The notes under the pieces: generated by a model
What the model was told of the DNA's origin: nothing
The model's input: only the letters and a program-made list of their open reading frames with translations
Database searches by the model: none
DNA from: Massilia kyonggiensis
GTDB taxonomy: Bacteria > Pseudomonadota > Gammaproteobacteria > Burkholderiales > Burkholderiaceae_D
Reading direction: 5' to 3'
Length of the DNA stretch: 64,000 nucleotides
Assembly (NCBI RefSeq): GCF_024756235.1
Contig: NZ_JANUGY010000003.1
Location: 496,001 to 560,000 of the forward strand
Program-made: the position numbers and the translations under genes
In this document: positions 53,466 through 63,096 of the stretch, piece by piece
How positions within the stretch are numbered: position 1 is the first letter of the stretch
How the letters are laid out: every line of letters starts with the position of its first letter

Positions 53466-54928
53466 ACGTGCGCCGGCACCAGGTTGACGTGGCGGCGCTT
53501 GCGGGACTCGACGGGCTGCACGGCCGGCTGTGTGCTGGCCACGGCCATCGCGACGTACGGCAGCGCGAGGCAGATCGCCAGCATCTGCGTCGTGCGCACC
53601 TGCGGGAACGGCGTGCCGATGAGCAGGTCGGGCAGCATGAACGCGAGGCCCGCGGCGCCGGCCGTCGCCAGGCCCAGCAGGTCGGGCGGCAACGTGCGCA
53701 GCGCGTGGCGTGCCAAACGGGTGAACGCCCAGATCGTACCGCCCAGCAGGATCAGCCCGGGCAGCCCCGCCTTGAGGGCGATGTGCAGCACGCCGCTGTG
53801 CAGGAACAGGCCGCCATCCTGCCCCGCCTGCCACGAGATGTGCTGGTAGCCCGTGTAGCGGCCCCACGTGCCGATGCCCGTGAGCGGGTGCGAGATGAAA
53901 TCGGCCAGCGCGAATTTCAGTTCCAGCACGCGCTCGCTTTCGGCGCCGAACCGCTTCGATTCCATGTCGTAGAACAGGCTCGACAGGCCGCCGCTGGCGC
54001 CTTTCGTATGCCCCAGACGCTTGAACGCCGCATACAGCAGCCCGGCCCCGAGAACGGGGGCGCCGAGCGCCATCATGTGGATGCGGCGCTGCAGCGGGAA
54101 GCGCATCATGATGATCAGGAAGGCCAGCACGAAACCGATCCACGCGCTGCGGCGGTACGACAGCACGATGCACGCGGCCGTCGTGAACAATGTCGCCCAG
54201 TCGATCGCGGTCCAGAACAGCGAGCGCTTGTTCTTCACCACCTGGAACAGGTTCACGGCGGCGATGGCGAACGCGATCGTGCACAACAGGCTGTCGTTGA
54301 TGTCGAAGAACGTCAGCTTGATCTTGATGGCGTTCATGTTCGCATACACGTTGTTCGGGTCGCCGCCGAGGAAGGCCCAGCGCGCGAGGCCGAACAGGGC
54401 GCGCCCGAGCCCGGCCAGCATGATGAAGCGCGACAGCTCGACCGCGTGCTCGCGAGTGCGGAACGACAGCAGCATCAGCGAGACGAGCGGCGCCATCCAC
54501 ACGATGTTGGAAAAGCCGGACGGTGCCAGCGCTTCGGCCAGGGTCACGTTGGAGAACAGCGCCACGGCCACGTGGCCGCCCAGCAGCAGCACCCAGGCGA
54601 GGAACCACGGCCGCAGGTTGCACGGCGGCGCAGGATAGCGCTGGAAGCTGGCCGACACGCGGGCGCAGACCCACGCTCCTGCCATGCACCACAGCAGCAG
54701 CGGGAAGAACAGTACCCCGGAGCCGCGGCTGTAGATGCCCGGCGTGGCCATCGTCGCCAGCGAGCCGTAGCTCGTCGAGTTCTTGAAGAAGAACACGGCG
54801 ATATAGACGTAGGCGAGGAAGCGCGGCCACACCATGCCCACGCCCATCCCGGCCACGGCCATGATGGCCAGCACCACGACGGCGATGAACGGCAGCGAGG
54901 TATAAAAGTACAGGAGGAAGTTCTGCAT
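53462..54928 (-). CDS. O-antigen ligase-like polymerase (Wzy candidate)
   Basis: A 488-residue polytopic inner-membrane protein with about 12 spans and a large periplasmic loop (about 300-390, including FISHPLTGIGTWGRYTGYQHISW). The SYRRSAWIGFVLAF segment matches the Wzy_C/O-antigen ligase signature. In this context it most likely polymerises repeat units on the periplasmic side, next to the flippase. A ligase role towards another acceptor cannot be excluded. Confidence 0.85.
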   Translation of the reverse strand: MQNFLLYFYTSLPFIAVVVLAIMAVAGMGVGMVWPRFLAYVYIAVFFFKNSTSYGSLATMATPGIYSRGSGVLFFPLLLWCMAGAWVCARVSASFQRYPAPPCNLRPWFLAWVLLLGGHVAVALFSNVTLAEALAPSGFSNIVWMAPLVSLMLLSFRTREHAVELSRFIMLAGLGRALFGLARWAFLGGDPNNVYANMNAIKIKLTFFDINDSLLCTIAFAIAAVNLFQVVKNKRSLFWTAIDWATLFTTAACIVLSYRRSAWIGFVLAFLIIMMRFPLQRRIHMMALGAPVLGAGLLYAAFKRLGHTKGASGGLSSLFYDMESKRFGAESERVLELKFALADFISHPLTGIGTWGRYTGYQHISWQAGQDGGLFLHSGVLHIALKAGLPGLILLGGTIWAFTRLARHALRTLPPDLLGLATAGAAGLAFMLPDLLIGTPFPQVRTTQMLAICLALPYVAMAVASTQPAVQPVESRKRRHVNLVPAHV

Positions 54929-54934
54929 GTCCCG

Positions 54935-55627
54935 TCAGCTCTTGTTTGTGGCCGCGCCCAGCAGCTTGGTGCGGTCATGCGGGGACATGGCGTCCAGCAT
55001 CTGGTTCACGAAGCGGTCCTGCACGCGGTAGGCGCTGTGCTCGTCGGCCTCGATGGTCGACACGCGCACGAGCATGCCGTCGGGGATTTTGCCCGTCAGG
55101 CCGTACAGGAAGCGCTGGTATTTCTGGCCCAGGCCGGACATCACGGCCTTGTCGCCGACCGTCACCCAGTACGTGATCGGCTCGTTGCGCGCGTTCTGGC
55201 GCGCGACGAGGCGTTTCACGGGCACGCTGCCGAAATGCGTGGCGAGCTCGGCCTTGTGGTCCTGCACCATGTCGAAGCCTTGCGCCACGTAGCAGACCTC
55301 CGGCAGGTGCAGCTGCAGCTGCTTGCTCTGGTCGCCGCCGTACGCGATCGACAGCATCACGCGCTGGCCCGCGTCGTTGACGTAGGTGCGCGCCAAGGTC
55401 TGGTCGTACAGCGTGGCGATGAGTTCCTTCTGCGTCTCGTCGGGCGTCAGCGGCACGACGGTGTTGTCGACCGTCCAGTTGCCGAACCGTTTCGGGATCA
55501 TCGCCTCCAGGTCGAACCGCTCCTGGACGGCCGCCACCTTCTGTTTCGGCGTGAGCGCGCCCGTCAGCGCGGACGTGCCGGCCATCGCCACGCCCAGGAT
55601 CACGCTGGCCATGAATTTGCGGTTCAT
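54935..55627 (-). CDS. epsI: Exosortase-associated protein EpsI
   Basis: A 230-residue protein with an N-terminal membrane anchor and a periplasmic EpsI domain (about 40-220), including MIPKRFGNWTVDN, the LHLPEVCYVAQGFDM Cys motif and YWVTVGDKAV. EpsI occurs as a separate protein or as the C-terminal part of exosortases. Here it is separate and overlaps xrtB by 4 bp. Its role is thought to be in polysaccharide processing or export together with the exosortase. Confidence 0.92.
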   Translation of the reverse strand: MNRKFMASVILGVAMAGTSALTGALTPKQKVAAVQERFDLEAMIPKRFGNWTVDNTVVPLTPDETQKELIATLYDQTLARTYVNDAGQRVMLSIAYGGDQSKQLQLHLPEVCYVAQGFDMVQDHKAELATHFGSVPVKRLVARQNARNEPITYWVTVGDKAVMSGLGQKYQRFLYGLTGKIPDGMLVRVSTIEADEHSAYRVQDRFVNQMLDAMSPHDRTKLLGAATNKS

Positions 55628-56526
55628 GCGGCTGCCTCCTTGCGCCGGGCCCACCATTGCAGGGCAGAGTCGATCGCCAGGATCAGCACGAGCGCCGTGA
55701 CGAACAGGACCATGCCTGCAAAGCCGTGCAGGAAGCCCTGCCCCGCCGCATCGCCGAAGTAATACGTGATCAACGTGAGCACGATGACGCGGATGACGTT
55801 GGCGGAAAACGAGATCGGGATGATGAACAGGGCCAGGCCGATGTTGCGGAACGCGGACGGGTGGCGCATCAGGTTCAGGTAGAACAGGCCCAGCGCTTCC
55901 AGCGTCAGCAGGGTCTGCAGGCCAGCGCACGCGTCCGCCACGAGCAGCTGATACTGGCCGATCTGCAGGATCACGCCGGAGCGGCTGATCGGGTAGCCGA
56001 ATGCGAACAGCAGGTGCTCGGTGGCCCACGACACGGCCATTTTCATCGGCATCGTCACCGCGGCGACGAATTCGCTGGGCAGCGGCACCATGAACAGCAT
56101 GAAGAAGAACGGGAACCACAGCACCCGCAGCGCGCGGCCGCCCCGCTTGACGAGCAGCACGGCCGCCATCACGAGGATGATCGCCACGATCTGCAGCATC
56201 AGGATGTTCTGCGAACGGCCCAGCAGGTGGGCCATCAGGCCGACGGCGAGGATGGGCCAGCCGGCCCAGCTGGTGCGCGGGGGCGTCGTCGCTTCCAGCA
56301 CCTCGGGCCATTTGCGGTAGATGAGCCACAGCGCGAGGCCGAAGATGATCGGTCCGTGGCCCTGCTCCTCGCCGACCCAGGCGCCGGTGAACAGGTCGTA
56401 GAACGTGGGGACGAACAGGATGGCGAGGCCAAGGAAGACCGGCCACCATTCGGGCAGGACGGCGCGCAGCGCACGCAGGTCCGGCGCATGCTGCCGCACG
56501 GTGCTAGCGCGTGCTCCGGTGTCCAT
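55624..56526 (-). CDS. xrtB: Exosortase B
   Basis: A 300-residue inner-membrane protein with eight or so spans. The catalytic triad of the exosortase family is clear: Cys200 in ADACAGLQTL, Arg246 in SANVIRVIVL and His267 in FLHGFAGMV. It would cleave PEP-CTERM proteins at the membrane; two such proteins are encoded in this window. Subtype B fits the neighbouring epsD-epsG genes. It starts 1 bp after the epsG stop and is coupled to epsI. Confidence 0.95.
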   Translation of the reverse strand: MDTGARASTVRQHAPDLRALRAVLPEWWPVFLGLAILFVPTFYDLFTGAWVGEEQGHGPIIFGLALWLIYRKWPEVLEATTPPRTSWAGWPILAVGLMAHLLGRSQNILMLQIVAIILVMAAVLLVKRGGRALRVLWFPFFFMLFMVPLPSEFVAAVTMPMKMAVSWATEHLLFAFGYPISRSGVILQIGQYQLLVADACAGLQTLLTLEALGLFYLNLMRHPSAFRNIGLALFIIPISFSANVIRVIVLTLITYYFGDAAGQGFLHGFAGMVLFVTALVLILAIDSALQWWARRKEAAA

Positions 56527-56527
56527 G

Positions 56528-57397
56528 TCAGAACTCCATCACCACCGAGCCGAGGACTTCGCAGCCGGCGTCGACGAGTTGCTCGGCCGCGCGGCCGATG
56601 TGCGAAATCCGCGTGTAGTTCTTGCGCGTGACGAGCAGCGCACCGCCCGCGCGGCTCGCCACCGCGACGGAATCCATGCCGAGCTGAAACGGCGGCACGT
56701 CGTACAGCACGACGTCGTAGCGGCTTTCCAGTTGCGTGTTGAGGTTGCGGAAACCTTCGCGCGCCAGCAGTTCGCCCGGGTTCGGCGGGAGCGTCCCGGC
56801 CGGCATGATCGACAGGTCGACGAACGCCGGCACCCGCGCGATCACGTCGAGGTCGGCGCGGCCGGCCAGCAGGTCGGACAGGCCCTGGCGGGGCTTGAGC
56901 GCGAACGCGTCCTGCTGGCGCGGGGCGCGCAGGTTCGCGTCCACGAGCAGCGTCTGCTCGCCCAGCTGGGAAAACACGATCGCGAGGTTCGAGGCGAACA
57001 GCGCTGCGCCGTCTTCCGGATCCACGCCGACGATGGCCAGCGCACGGCGTCCGCGCGCGAACCAGCGCAGCATCAGCTGGCTGCGGATCGCGCGCAGCGA
57101 TTCGACCTGCGGGCAGAATGGATCGTAGGCCGCAAGCAGCTTCGGGGACAGGCCGGCCTGCCCCTTCTGCAGGTACGGGTACGAGAACTGGCGCGCCAGC
57201 ACCTGCTGGATATCGTCCTCGCTGACCAGGCCCAGGCGCACGGCCGCTTCGCCGAAGCGGATGCCGGTCTCCTTCTGCATGCGCAGCACGCGCTCGGCGT
57301 CTTCCGGCTTGAGCTTGCCCGAGTCGAGCAGCAAGGCGCCCATACTCGTTTCCGGGCCCGGCCCGGCGGGCAGCGTATTAAAAATCGGAGAGTTCAT
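56528..57397 (-). CDS. epsG: EpsG, polysaccharide tyrosine-kinase-like protein with degenerate P-loop
   Basis: A 289-residue cytoplasmic protein: an N-terminal MshEN-like segment (about 15-75, MGALLLDSGKLKPEDAERVL) and a BY-kinase/ParA-like domain (about 95-289). The Walker A' TLLVDANLRAPRQ (Asp153) and the DVPPFQLGMDSVAVASRAGGALLVTRKNYT switch region are recognisable. At the Walker A position, however, the sequence is PEDGAALFASNLA, lacking the GEGRS (or GKS/T) loop of relatives. No Tyr-rich tail follows. It lies between epsF and xrtB in the standard order. ATP binding is doubtful. Confidence 0.88.
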   Translation of the reverse strand: MNSPIFNTLPAGPGPETSMGALLLDSGKLKPEDAERVLRMQKETGIRFGEAAVRLGLVSEDDIQQVLARQFSYPYLQKGQAGLSPKLLAAYDPFCPQVESLRAIRSQLMLRWFARGRRALAIVGVDPEDGAALFASNLAIVFSQLGEQTLLVDANLRAPRQQDAFALKPRQGLSDLLAGRADLDVIARVPAFVDLSIMPAGTLPPNPGELLAREGFRNLNTQLESRYDVVLYDVPPFQLGMDSVAVASRAGGALLVTRKNYTRISHIGRAAEQLVDAGCEVLGSVVMEF

Positions 57398-57411
57398 GTT
57401 GGAATCCAGGA

Positions 57412-58821
57412 TCAGTTAAGACGGAGCAGGCGGCGCGGCGTCATCAGCGAGCGGATGCCACCCGTCCGTCCACGCGGCGACTTCCATTCGATCGTGCCCA
57501 GCACGGGGATGCCCAGCATGTCCTTGACGTCGCTGGCCGAACGCACCGGGCGGTTCAGCAGTTCCAGCAGCAGGGCCAGGCCGACGCCGAGGATCGTGCC
57601 CAGCAGGAACGCGATCAGCGTGTTCAGCAGCACGCGCGGGCCCGACGGCTCGGTCGGCGCCACGGCCGGGTTCAGCAGCGAGATGTCGGATTGCTCGGAC
57701 TGGGCCTCGATGCGCGTCTGCGAGAAGCGCTGCGACGCGGAGTCGAACGCGCGCTGCGCGCTGTCGAGGTCTTTCAGCAGCACGCCCAGTTCGTCGCGGG
57801 CGCGGTTCATTTCCAGTACCTTCGCCTTTTGCTCGGCGACCGCCTGGCGCAGTTCCGCCTCGCGCTGGCGCAGCACCTGGGCGTTCGCGCCCACGCTGCG
57901 CGACACGGTGCCCAGCGCGGCGTTCAGCTCGCCCTGGACCTTGTCGAGCTCGGCCTTGGCGGCCTGGTATTGCGGGTGATTCTTGCCGTAGCGCTGCGCC
58001 GTATCGGCGAACTTGCCGCGCGCCTGGGCGACGTTGGCGCGCATCGTCTGGATCAGGGCGTTGTTTGCAACGTCCGGCGACGTCAGCGCGGAACCGGCGG
58101 CGGCCTGCCGGGAGTTGCCTTCCATCGCGGCCGTCTGCGCCGCGACGAGCTGGGCGGACAGATCGTTCAGGCGGGCCAGTTCGACGTCCACGCGGTTGTT
58201 GTCGAGGCTGACGATGCCCTTCTCCTGCTGGTACTTGGACAGGCGGGCCTGCGCGGCCTCGACGTTGTCGCGCAACTGCTTGGTCTGTTCGTTGAAGTAC
58301 GAGGCCGTCTTCTTGGCCGGATCGGTCTTCAGCTGGACGGTGATCTTCTGGTACTCGTCGGCGAACGCGTTCGCCACCGCGGCCGCGAACGCGGGGTCCG
58401 CGCCCTTGAAGCTGATCTCGACGACGGACGATTCGCGCGACGGAACGATCTCCAGTTTCTTCAGCAGCAGGTCGGCCAGCCAGTCGCGCACCGACCCCTT
58501 GCCGTCGGTCGCATCCTTGAACTGTTCGACGACGGCCGGGCTATTGGCCAGGTGCAGGGCATCGACGACACGCAGCGCCACGTTCTTGCTGCTGATGATG
58601 TCGATCTGCGTGGCCATATAGCCCGGCAGCAGCTGGCCCGGCATCGTCAGCCCGGTCAATGGATCCACGCCTTTGTAGTTCAACAGAACGGATGCCGTTG
58701 CCTTGTACGTCTTGGCCTGGATCAGGCTGAACCCGAGGGCCAGCGCGACCGTGACCAACAGGGTCGTCAGGATGATCTTCTTCCGTGCAAGCAAGATCAG
58801 CAGGAATTGATGGACGTTCAT
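57412..58821 (-). CDS. epsF: EpsF, chain-length determinant protein (Wzz/GumC type)
   Basis: A 469-residue polysaccharide co-polymerase: membrane span at about 15-35, periplasmic Wzz domain and long coiled coil (about 180-400, [21 protein letters not shown] and many Ala/Glu/Gln heptads), and a second span near residue 415 followed by a cytoplasmic tail. The PEP-associated GumC features include TSVLL-like [21 protein letters not shown]. It sets chain length together with EpsG and feeds the export channel EpsE. Confidence 0.93.
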   Translation of the reverse strand: MNVHQFLLILLARKKIILTTLLVTVALALGFSLIQAKTYKATASVLLNYKGVDPLTGLTMPGQLLPGYMATQIDIISSKNVALRVVDALHLANSPAVVEQFKDATDGKGSVRDWLADLLLKKLEIVPSRESSVVEISFKGADPAFAAAVANAFADEYQKITVQLKTDPAKKTASYFNEQTKQLRDNVEAAQARLSKYQQEKGIVSLDNNRVDVELARLNDLSAQLVAAQTAAMEGNSRQAAAGSALTSPDVANNALIQTMRANVAQARGKFADTAQRYGKNHPQYQAAKAELDKVQGELNAALGTVSRSVGANAQVLRQREAELRQAVAEQKAKVLEMNRARDELGVLLKDLDSAQRAFDSASQRFSQTRIEAQSEQSDISLLNPAVAPTEPSGPRVLLNTLIAFLLGTILGVGLALLLELLNRPVRSASDVKDMLGIPVLGTIEWKSPRGRTGGIRSLMTPRRLLRLN

Positions 58822-58871
58822 GATGAACCTTTTAAAACGGAGTGGAACAAAGAACCGGAGCTGCCGCCACC

Positions 58872-59660
58872 TTAGAACCAGGACTCTTTAACCGTGATGA
58901 CGTCGTCGACCTGGACCAGGTCATCCGCTTTCGCTTCGATCGTATGCGGCGTGCCGCTCGCATCGCGGCGCGTGATGCGCAGGCCGCGCTGCGTGCCGCG
59001 CTGGGTCAGGCCGCCGCCGGCCGACAGGGCCTGCTGGACGGTCATTGCGCGTTCCAGGCGGAACGGTCCCGGACGCTGCACTTCGCCCGTGATATAGGCA
59101 CGCGGTGCGCGTTCGACGAAGATGATGTCGCCACCGGCGACTTCGTAATCGCGGTTCAGCTCGCCCTTGCGCACCATGTCGACGACGTCGATGGTCTCGC
59201 GCGTGGTGACACCGTTGCGGGTGCGCACCAGACTGACCATGTCGCCGCCTTCCGGACCGATGCCGCCCGCGAGCGCCAGCAGGTCGAGCACCTTGCGCGG
59301 ACCGTCGACCGGATAGCGGCCCGGACGATTGACCTGGCCCAGCACCGACACCTGCTGGCTCGCCAGCGTGGTGATCAGGAGGTTGACCTGGGCCTTCTTG
59401 AGGTAGCCGCCCTTCTCGAGCAGGCCGCCGATTTTCTTTTCCGCCTGTTGCGTCGTCAGGCCACCGACCTGCACTTCGCCCAGCAGCGGGAACGTCATGG
59501 TGCCGCTCTCCGAGACGCGCGTCTCGATCGCGAGGTCGGGGCTGCCGTAGACCGATGCCTTGACCACGTCGCCCGGGCCCAGCAGGATTGCCGCCGCGCC
59601 CGCCATGCCCGCGCTGAGCGAGAGGACTGCCGCAATCATCCAGTGTACGAGTCGTTTCAT
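58872..59660 (-). CDS. epsE: EpsE, polysaccharide export protein (Wza-like)
   Basis: A 262-residue protein with a signal peptide (ending MAGAAA), a Poly_export domain ([37 protein letters not shown]) and two SLBB-type segments ([15 protein letters not shown] and [15 protein letters not shown]). It lacks the lipobox of Wza. It forms the outer-membrane or periplasmic export channel. I use the ATG at 59658-59660 with AGGAG at 5-6 bases; a GTG two codons upstream overlaps that signal. Confidence 0.93.
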   Translation of the reverse strand: MKRLVHWMIAAVLSLSAGMAGAAAILLGPGDVVKASVYGSPDLAIETRVSESGTMTFPLLGEVQVGGLTTQQAEKKIGGLLEKGGYLKKAQVNLLITTLASQQVSVLGQVNRPGRYPVDGPRKVLDLLALAGGIGPEGGDMVSLVRTRNGVTTRETIDVVDMVRKGELNRDYEVAGGDIIFVERAPRAYITGEVQRPGPFRLERAMTVQQALSAGGGLTQRGTQRGLRITRRDASGTPHTIEAKADDLVQVDDVITVKESWF

Positions 59661-59691
59661 GTTCACTCCTTCTTGTTCGTCAATGTTGGGA

Positions 59692-60729
59692 TTACTTCAG
59701 TCCGGCGACGCCGCGGTCCAGCGCCGCCTTGTCCGTTCCGGATGCGTTGTCGGCCGGCGCGTTGTCGGCGGCCGGCGCAGCGGCCGCCGGATCGGCGTTC
59801 GCCACTGCGCTGGTCGGGCCCGCACCGGCCGGCAACGTCGGCGCGGCCTTGGGATCGGGCACCATCGATTTGTTCAGGTACTCGATCTTGGCGGTGGAAC
59901 GCAGGCGCTGCAGCTCGGCCGCGGCCAGTTCCTTGTTCTTGCGGTTCACGAGGAATTGCTCGATCTGGTTGGAGGCAACCTGCAGCGAGACCGGCGCATC
60001 CTTGACCTCGGCGACGGAGATGAACATCGCACGCGGTCCTTCCTTGACGACGAAGAGCTGGCCCTTCGGCATGCCCAGCAGCTTGGACGACAGTTGCGGC
60101 GGCACATCGGCCGTCGAGCGCGTGACCTGGTTGCGGCCGTACTTGATCTTGTGCGTGTCCAGCCAGACCGCGACCTCTTCCAGCGACTTGGCGCTGTCGG
60201 CCGCGCTGCGCAGCTCGGGCGTCAGGTCGTTGGCGGAGATCACGAGTTCGTTCATGCTGAACTGCTTACGGTTGGAAAAGAATTCGGGATGCTTGTTGTA
60301 GTAGTCCTCGACTTCCGCCGGCGTCGGCTTCGCCACGTTGCCGACGCGCTTCTGCAAATAGGCCTGCGCGATGATCAGCGACTTCGCGCGGTCGATCGCC
60401 TGCATGACCTTGGGATCGCGGTCGAGGTTTTCCTTGGCGGCTGCTTCCTGCAGCAACTGGCGGTCGATCAACACCTGCAGCAACTGCTTGCTGGCGGCAT
60501 CCTGCTGGGCGGCAGAGACGCCCGCGCGCTGCAATTCCTCGTTGAGCTGGAGTACCGTGACCTCTTCCCCATTCACGCTCGCCAGCGCCTGGCCGGGTTT
60601 CTTTTCTTTCGCCTTGTCGCTGCACGCGCTCAAGGTTGCCGCAACCAGGATCAGCGCGGCGCACAGCACGCGCTTCGGAGTCGTAGGGGAGGATGTGTTC
60701 ATGTTGGCAGCCACGTGGTTGTTGTTCAA
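59692..60729 (-). CDS. epsD: EpsD, peptidyl-prolyl isomerase-like lipoprotein
   Basis: A 345-residue SurA/PpiC-like lipoprotein: lipobox ATLSA-Cys, an N-terminal SurA-N-type helical part (NGEEVTVLQLNEELQRAGVS), then a parvulin-like domain (about 160-260) with KQFSMNELVISA. A Pro/Ala-rich tail follows. I keep the TTG start at 60727-60729 because AAGGA lies six bases before it; an ATG nine codons later (60702) has no Shine-Dalgarno but also keeps the signal peptide. It opens the epsDEFG-xrtB-epsI block. EpsD-type proteins are thought to help fold export components. Confidence 0.87.
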   Translation of the reverse strand: MNNNHVAANMNTSSPTTPKRVLCAALILVAATLSACSDKAKEKKPGQALASVNGEEVTVLQLNEELQRAGVSAAQQDAASKQLLQVLIDRQLLQEAAAKENLDRDPKVMQAIDRAKSLIIAQAYLQKRVGNVAKPTPAEVEDYYNKHPEFFSNRKQFSMNELVISANDLTPELRSAADSAKSLEEVAVWLDTHKIKYGRNQVTRSTADVPPQLSSKLLGMPKGQLFVVKEGPRAMFISVAEVKDAPVSLQVASNQIEQFLVNRKNKELAAAELQRLRSTAKIEYLNKSMVPDPKAAPTLPAGAGPTSAVANADPAAAAPAADNAPADNASGTDKAALDRGVAGLK

Positions 60730-60845
60730 TGGGTTTCCTTGGGGATGGGGTGGAACTCTTTTTATAGCCCGCTCATTCTGGGAGCCGCACGACTCGGTAT
60801 CTGTTCGTCAATTAACACTCTGCCGTACGGCTCGGCCGCGCCGGG

Positions 60846-61826
60846 TCAGGCGGCGACCCGTTTCTCCTGGTCGGCCACCAGGTCGACGAAGGCCGCGTAC
60901 GCGCGTTGCAATCCTTCCGGCAACGGTGTGCGCGCCTGCCACCCGAGGGACTTCAGCTTGGACACGTCGAGCAGCTTGCGCGGCGTGCCATCTGGCTTGC
61001 TGGGGTCGAACGCGATGCGGCCGCGGTAGCCGACCGTCTCGCCGACGAGCCGCGCAAGATCCGCAATGGTCACGTCCTCGCCCGTGCCCACGTTGATGTG
61101 CGAATGCATCGGGTCCGTGGTCGCGGCGTACGTGGCGTGGTCGAGGTTCATCACGTACACGCTCGCTTCCGCCATGTCGTCGACGTACAGGAATTCGCGC
61201 ATCGGCTTGCCGCTGCCCCAGATCACGACCTCGGGCGCGCCGGCGAGCTTCGCTTCGTGGAAGCGCCGCATCAGCGCGGGGATCACATGGCTGTTTTCGG
61301 GGTGGTAGTTGTCGCCGGGACCGTACAGATTCGTCGGCATGACGCTGCGGTAATCCGTGCCGTACTGCCGGTTGTAGCTTTCGCACAGCTTAATGCCGGC
61401 AATCTTCGCCATCGCATACGGCTCGTTGGTCGGCTCCAGCATGCCGCTCATCAGGTACTCTTCCCTGATCGGCTGCTGGGCCATACGCGGATAGATGCAT
61501 GACGAGCCGAGGAACAGCAGTTTCTGGACCCCGTTGCGCCACGCTTCGTGCACGACGTTCGCCTGCACCATCATGTTGTCGTAGATGAAGTCGGCGGGAT
61601 ACGTGTTGTTCGCGTGGATGCCGCCGACCTTGGCCGCGGCCAGGTAGACCTGGTCGATGCGCTCGTTGCGGAAGAACTCGCGGACCTGGGCCTGGTCGGT
61701 CAGTTCGAGTTCCGCGTGGCTGCGCGTGACGATGTTCGTGTGGCCTTGCGCGCGCAGCACGCGCACGATGGCCGAGCCGACCAGCCCGTTATGGCCGGCC
61801 ACATAGATGCGGGGTTGAGTATTCAA
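60846..61826 (-). CDS. fcl: GDP-L-fucose synthase
   Basis: A 326-residue epimerase/reductase: [10 protein letters not shown] nucleotide motif, [16 protein letters not shown], the YxxxK motif in [18 protein letters not shown], and the Arg/His-containing [22 protein letters not shown] region. It makes GDP-fucose from the gmd product. The start is a TTG at 61824-61826 with a GGAG six bases before it; no ATG is available without losing the nucleotide-binding strand. It lies 3 bp after the gmd stop. Confidence 0.93.
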   Translation of the reverse strand: MNTQPRIYVAGHNGLVGSAIVRVLRAQGHTNIVTRSHAELELTDQAQVREFFRNERIDQVYLAAAKVGGIHANNTYPADFIYDNMMVQANVVHEAWRNGVQKLLFLGSSCIYPRMAQQPIREEYLMSGMLEPTNEPYAMAKIAGIKLCESYNRQYGTDYRSVMPTNLYGPGDNYHPENSHVIPALMRRFHEAKLAGAPEVVIWGSGKPMREFLYVDDMAEASVYVMNLDHATYAATTDPMHSHINVGTGEDVTIADLARLVGETVGYRGRIAFDPSKPDGTPRKLLDVSKLKSLGWQARTPLPEGLQRAYAAFVDLVADQEKRVAA

Positions 61827-61829
61827 CGT

Positions 61830-62945
61830 TCACTCCAGTGAAATTGCAACGTTGTAGCCATGCGATGCGAGCAGCTTGTGACGACGCGCCGTCTCGAGGT
61901 CGTGCGCCACCATTTCCTGCACCATCGCTTCGAAAGAGGTCCGGGGCTCCCAGCCCAGCCGGCGGCGCGCCTTGCCCGGATCGCCGAGCAGCGTGTCGAC
62001 TTCCGTCGGACGGAAGTATTGCGGGTCGACGGCGACGATCGGTTGACCCACGACGACCCCGGGCGCCTTGTCGCCGTGAATCGCGGCAATGACGCCGCGC
62101 TCGTGCACGCCCTCGCCCTGCCACGCGATCTCGATGCCCAGCTCGCGCGCGGCCACTTCGACGAAGTGCCGCACGGAATACTGGCGCCCCGTCGCGATGA
62201 CGTAGTCCTCCGGCGCGTCCTGCTGCAGCATCAGCCATTGCATTTCGACGTAGTCGCGTGCATGGCCCCAGTCGCGCAGTGCGTCGAGGTTGCCTAGGAA
62301 CAGTTGCTGCTCCAGGCCTTGCGAGATGTTCGCGAGGCCGCGCGTGATCTTGCGCGTGACAAAGGTCTCGCCGCGGCGCGGAGATTCGTGGTTGAACAGG
62401 ATGCCGTTGCACGCGTACATCCCATACGCTTCGCGGTAATTCACCGTGATCCAGTAGGCGTACAGCTTGGCGACGGCATACGGGCTGCGCGGATAGAACG
62501 GCGTCGTCTCGCGCTGCGGGGTTTCCTGGACGAGGCCGTAGAGTTCCGACGTGGATGCCTGGTAGAACCGCGTCGTCTTCTCCAGCCCGAGGAACCGGAT
62601 CGCTTCCAGCAGGCGCAAGGTGCCGAGGGCGTCGACGTCGGCCGTGTATTCCGGCGATTCGAACGACACGGCCACGTGGCTCATCGCACCGAGGTTGTAG
62701 ACCTCGTCCGGCCGGACTTCGCACAGGATGCGGTTGAGGTTCGACGTGTCGGACAGGTCGCCGTAATGCAGGTGGAAGTGATTGTCCTCGACGTGCGGAT
62801 CCTGGTAGATGTGATCGATCCGCTCCGTATTGAAGAGCGAGGCGCGCCGCTTGATGCCATGCACTTCGTAACCCTTGGCCAGCAGCAGTTCCGCGAGATA
62901 GGAACCGTCCTGGCCGGTGACACCCGTGATCAACGCTTTCTTCAT
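61830..62945 (-). CDS. gmd: GDP-mannose 4,6-dehydratase
   Basis: A 371-residue short-chain dehydrogenase: NADP-binding [36 protein letters not shown], the catalytic set QASTSELYG and [17 protein letters not shown] (YxxxK), and [16 protein letters not shown]. It makes GDP-4-keto-6-deoxymannose, the fucose/rhamnose/perosamine branch point, and feeds fcl directly downstream. A promoter candidate lies at 62967-62994. Confidence 0.95.
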   Translation of the reverse strand: MKKALITGVTGQDGSYLAELLLAKGYEVHGIKRRASLFNTERIDHIYQDPHVEDNHFHLHYGDLSDTSNLNRILCEVRPDEVYNLGAMSHVAVSFESPEYTADVDALGTLRLLEAIRFLGLEKTTRFYQASTSELYGLVQETPQRETTPFYPRSPYAVAKLYAYWITVNYREAYGMYACNGILFNHESPRRGETFVTRKITRGLANISQGLEQQLFLGNLDALRDWGHARDYVEMQWLMLQQDAPEDYVIATGRQYSVRHFVEVAARELGIEIAWQGEGVHERGVIAAIHGDKAPGVVVGQPIVAVDPQYFRPTEVDTLLGDPGKARRRLGWEPRTSFEAMVQEMVAHDLETARRHKLLASHGYNVAISLE

Positions 62946-62966
62946 TGGCTGTTGTCCTGGCGAATT

Positions 62967-62994
62967 GTTATGCTAAATCAATAAAAAATTGCAA
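62967..62994 (-). promoter_or_regulatory. Weak candidate promoter of gmd-fcl
   Basis: On the minus strand TTGCAA (62994-62989), 16 bp and CATAAC (62972-62967). It lies 21 bp upstream of the gmd start in an AT-rich patch. Both boxes are imperfect. Confidence 0.35.
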
Positions 62995-63096
62995 TCTCAG
63001 CAATTATTCTCACGCAGCCCATCCGGCGCCGCAAGCGCCGATCCGATTGAATCCGGCTCTTTAAGCGCGCGTTAAGCGTCCCCACATGTGCGAGTT

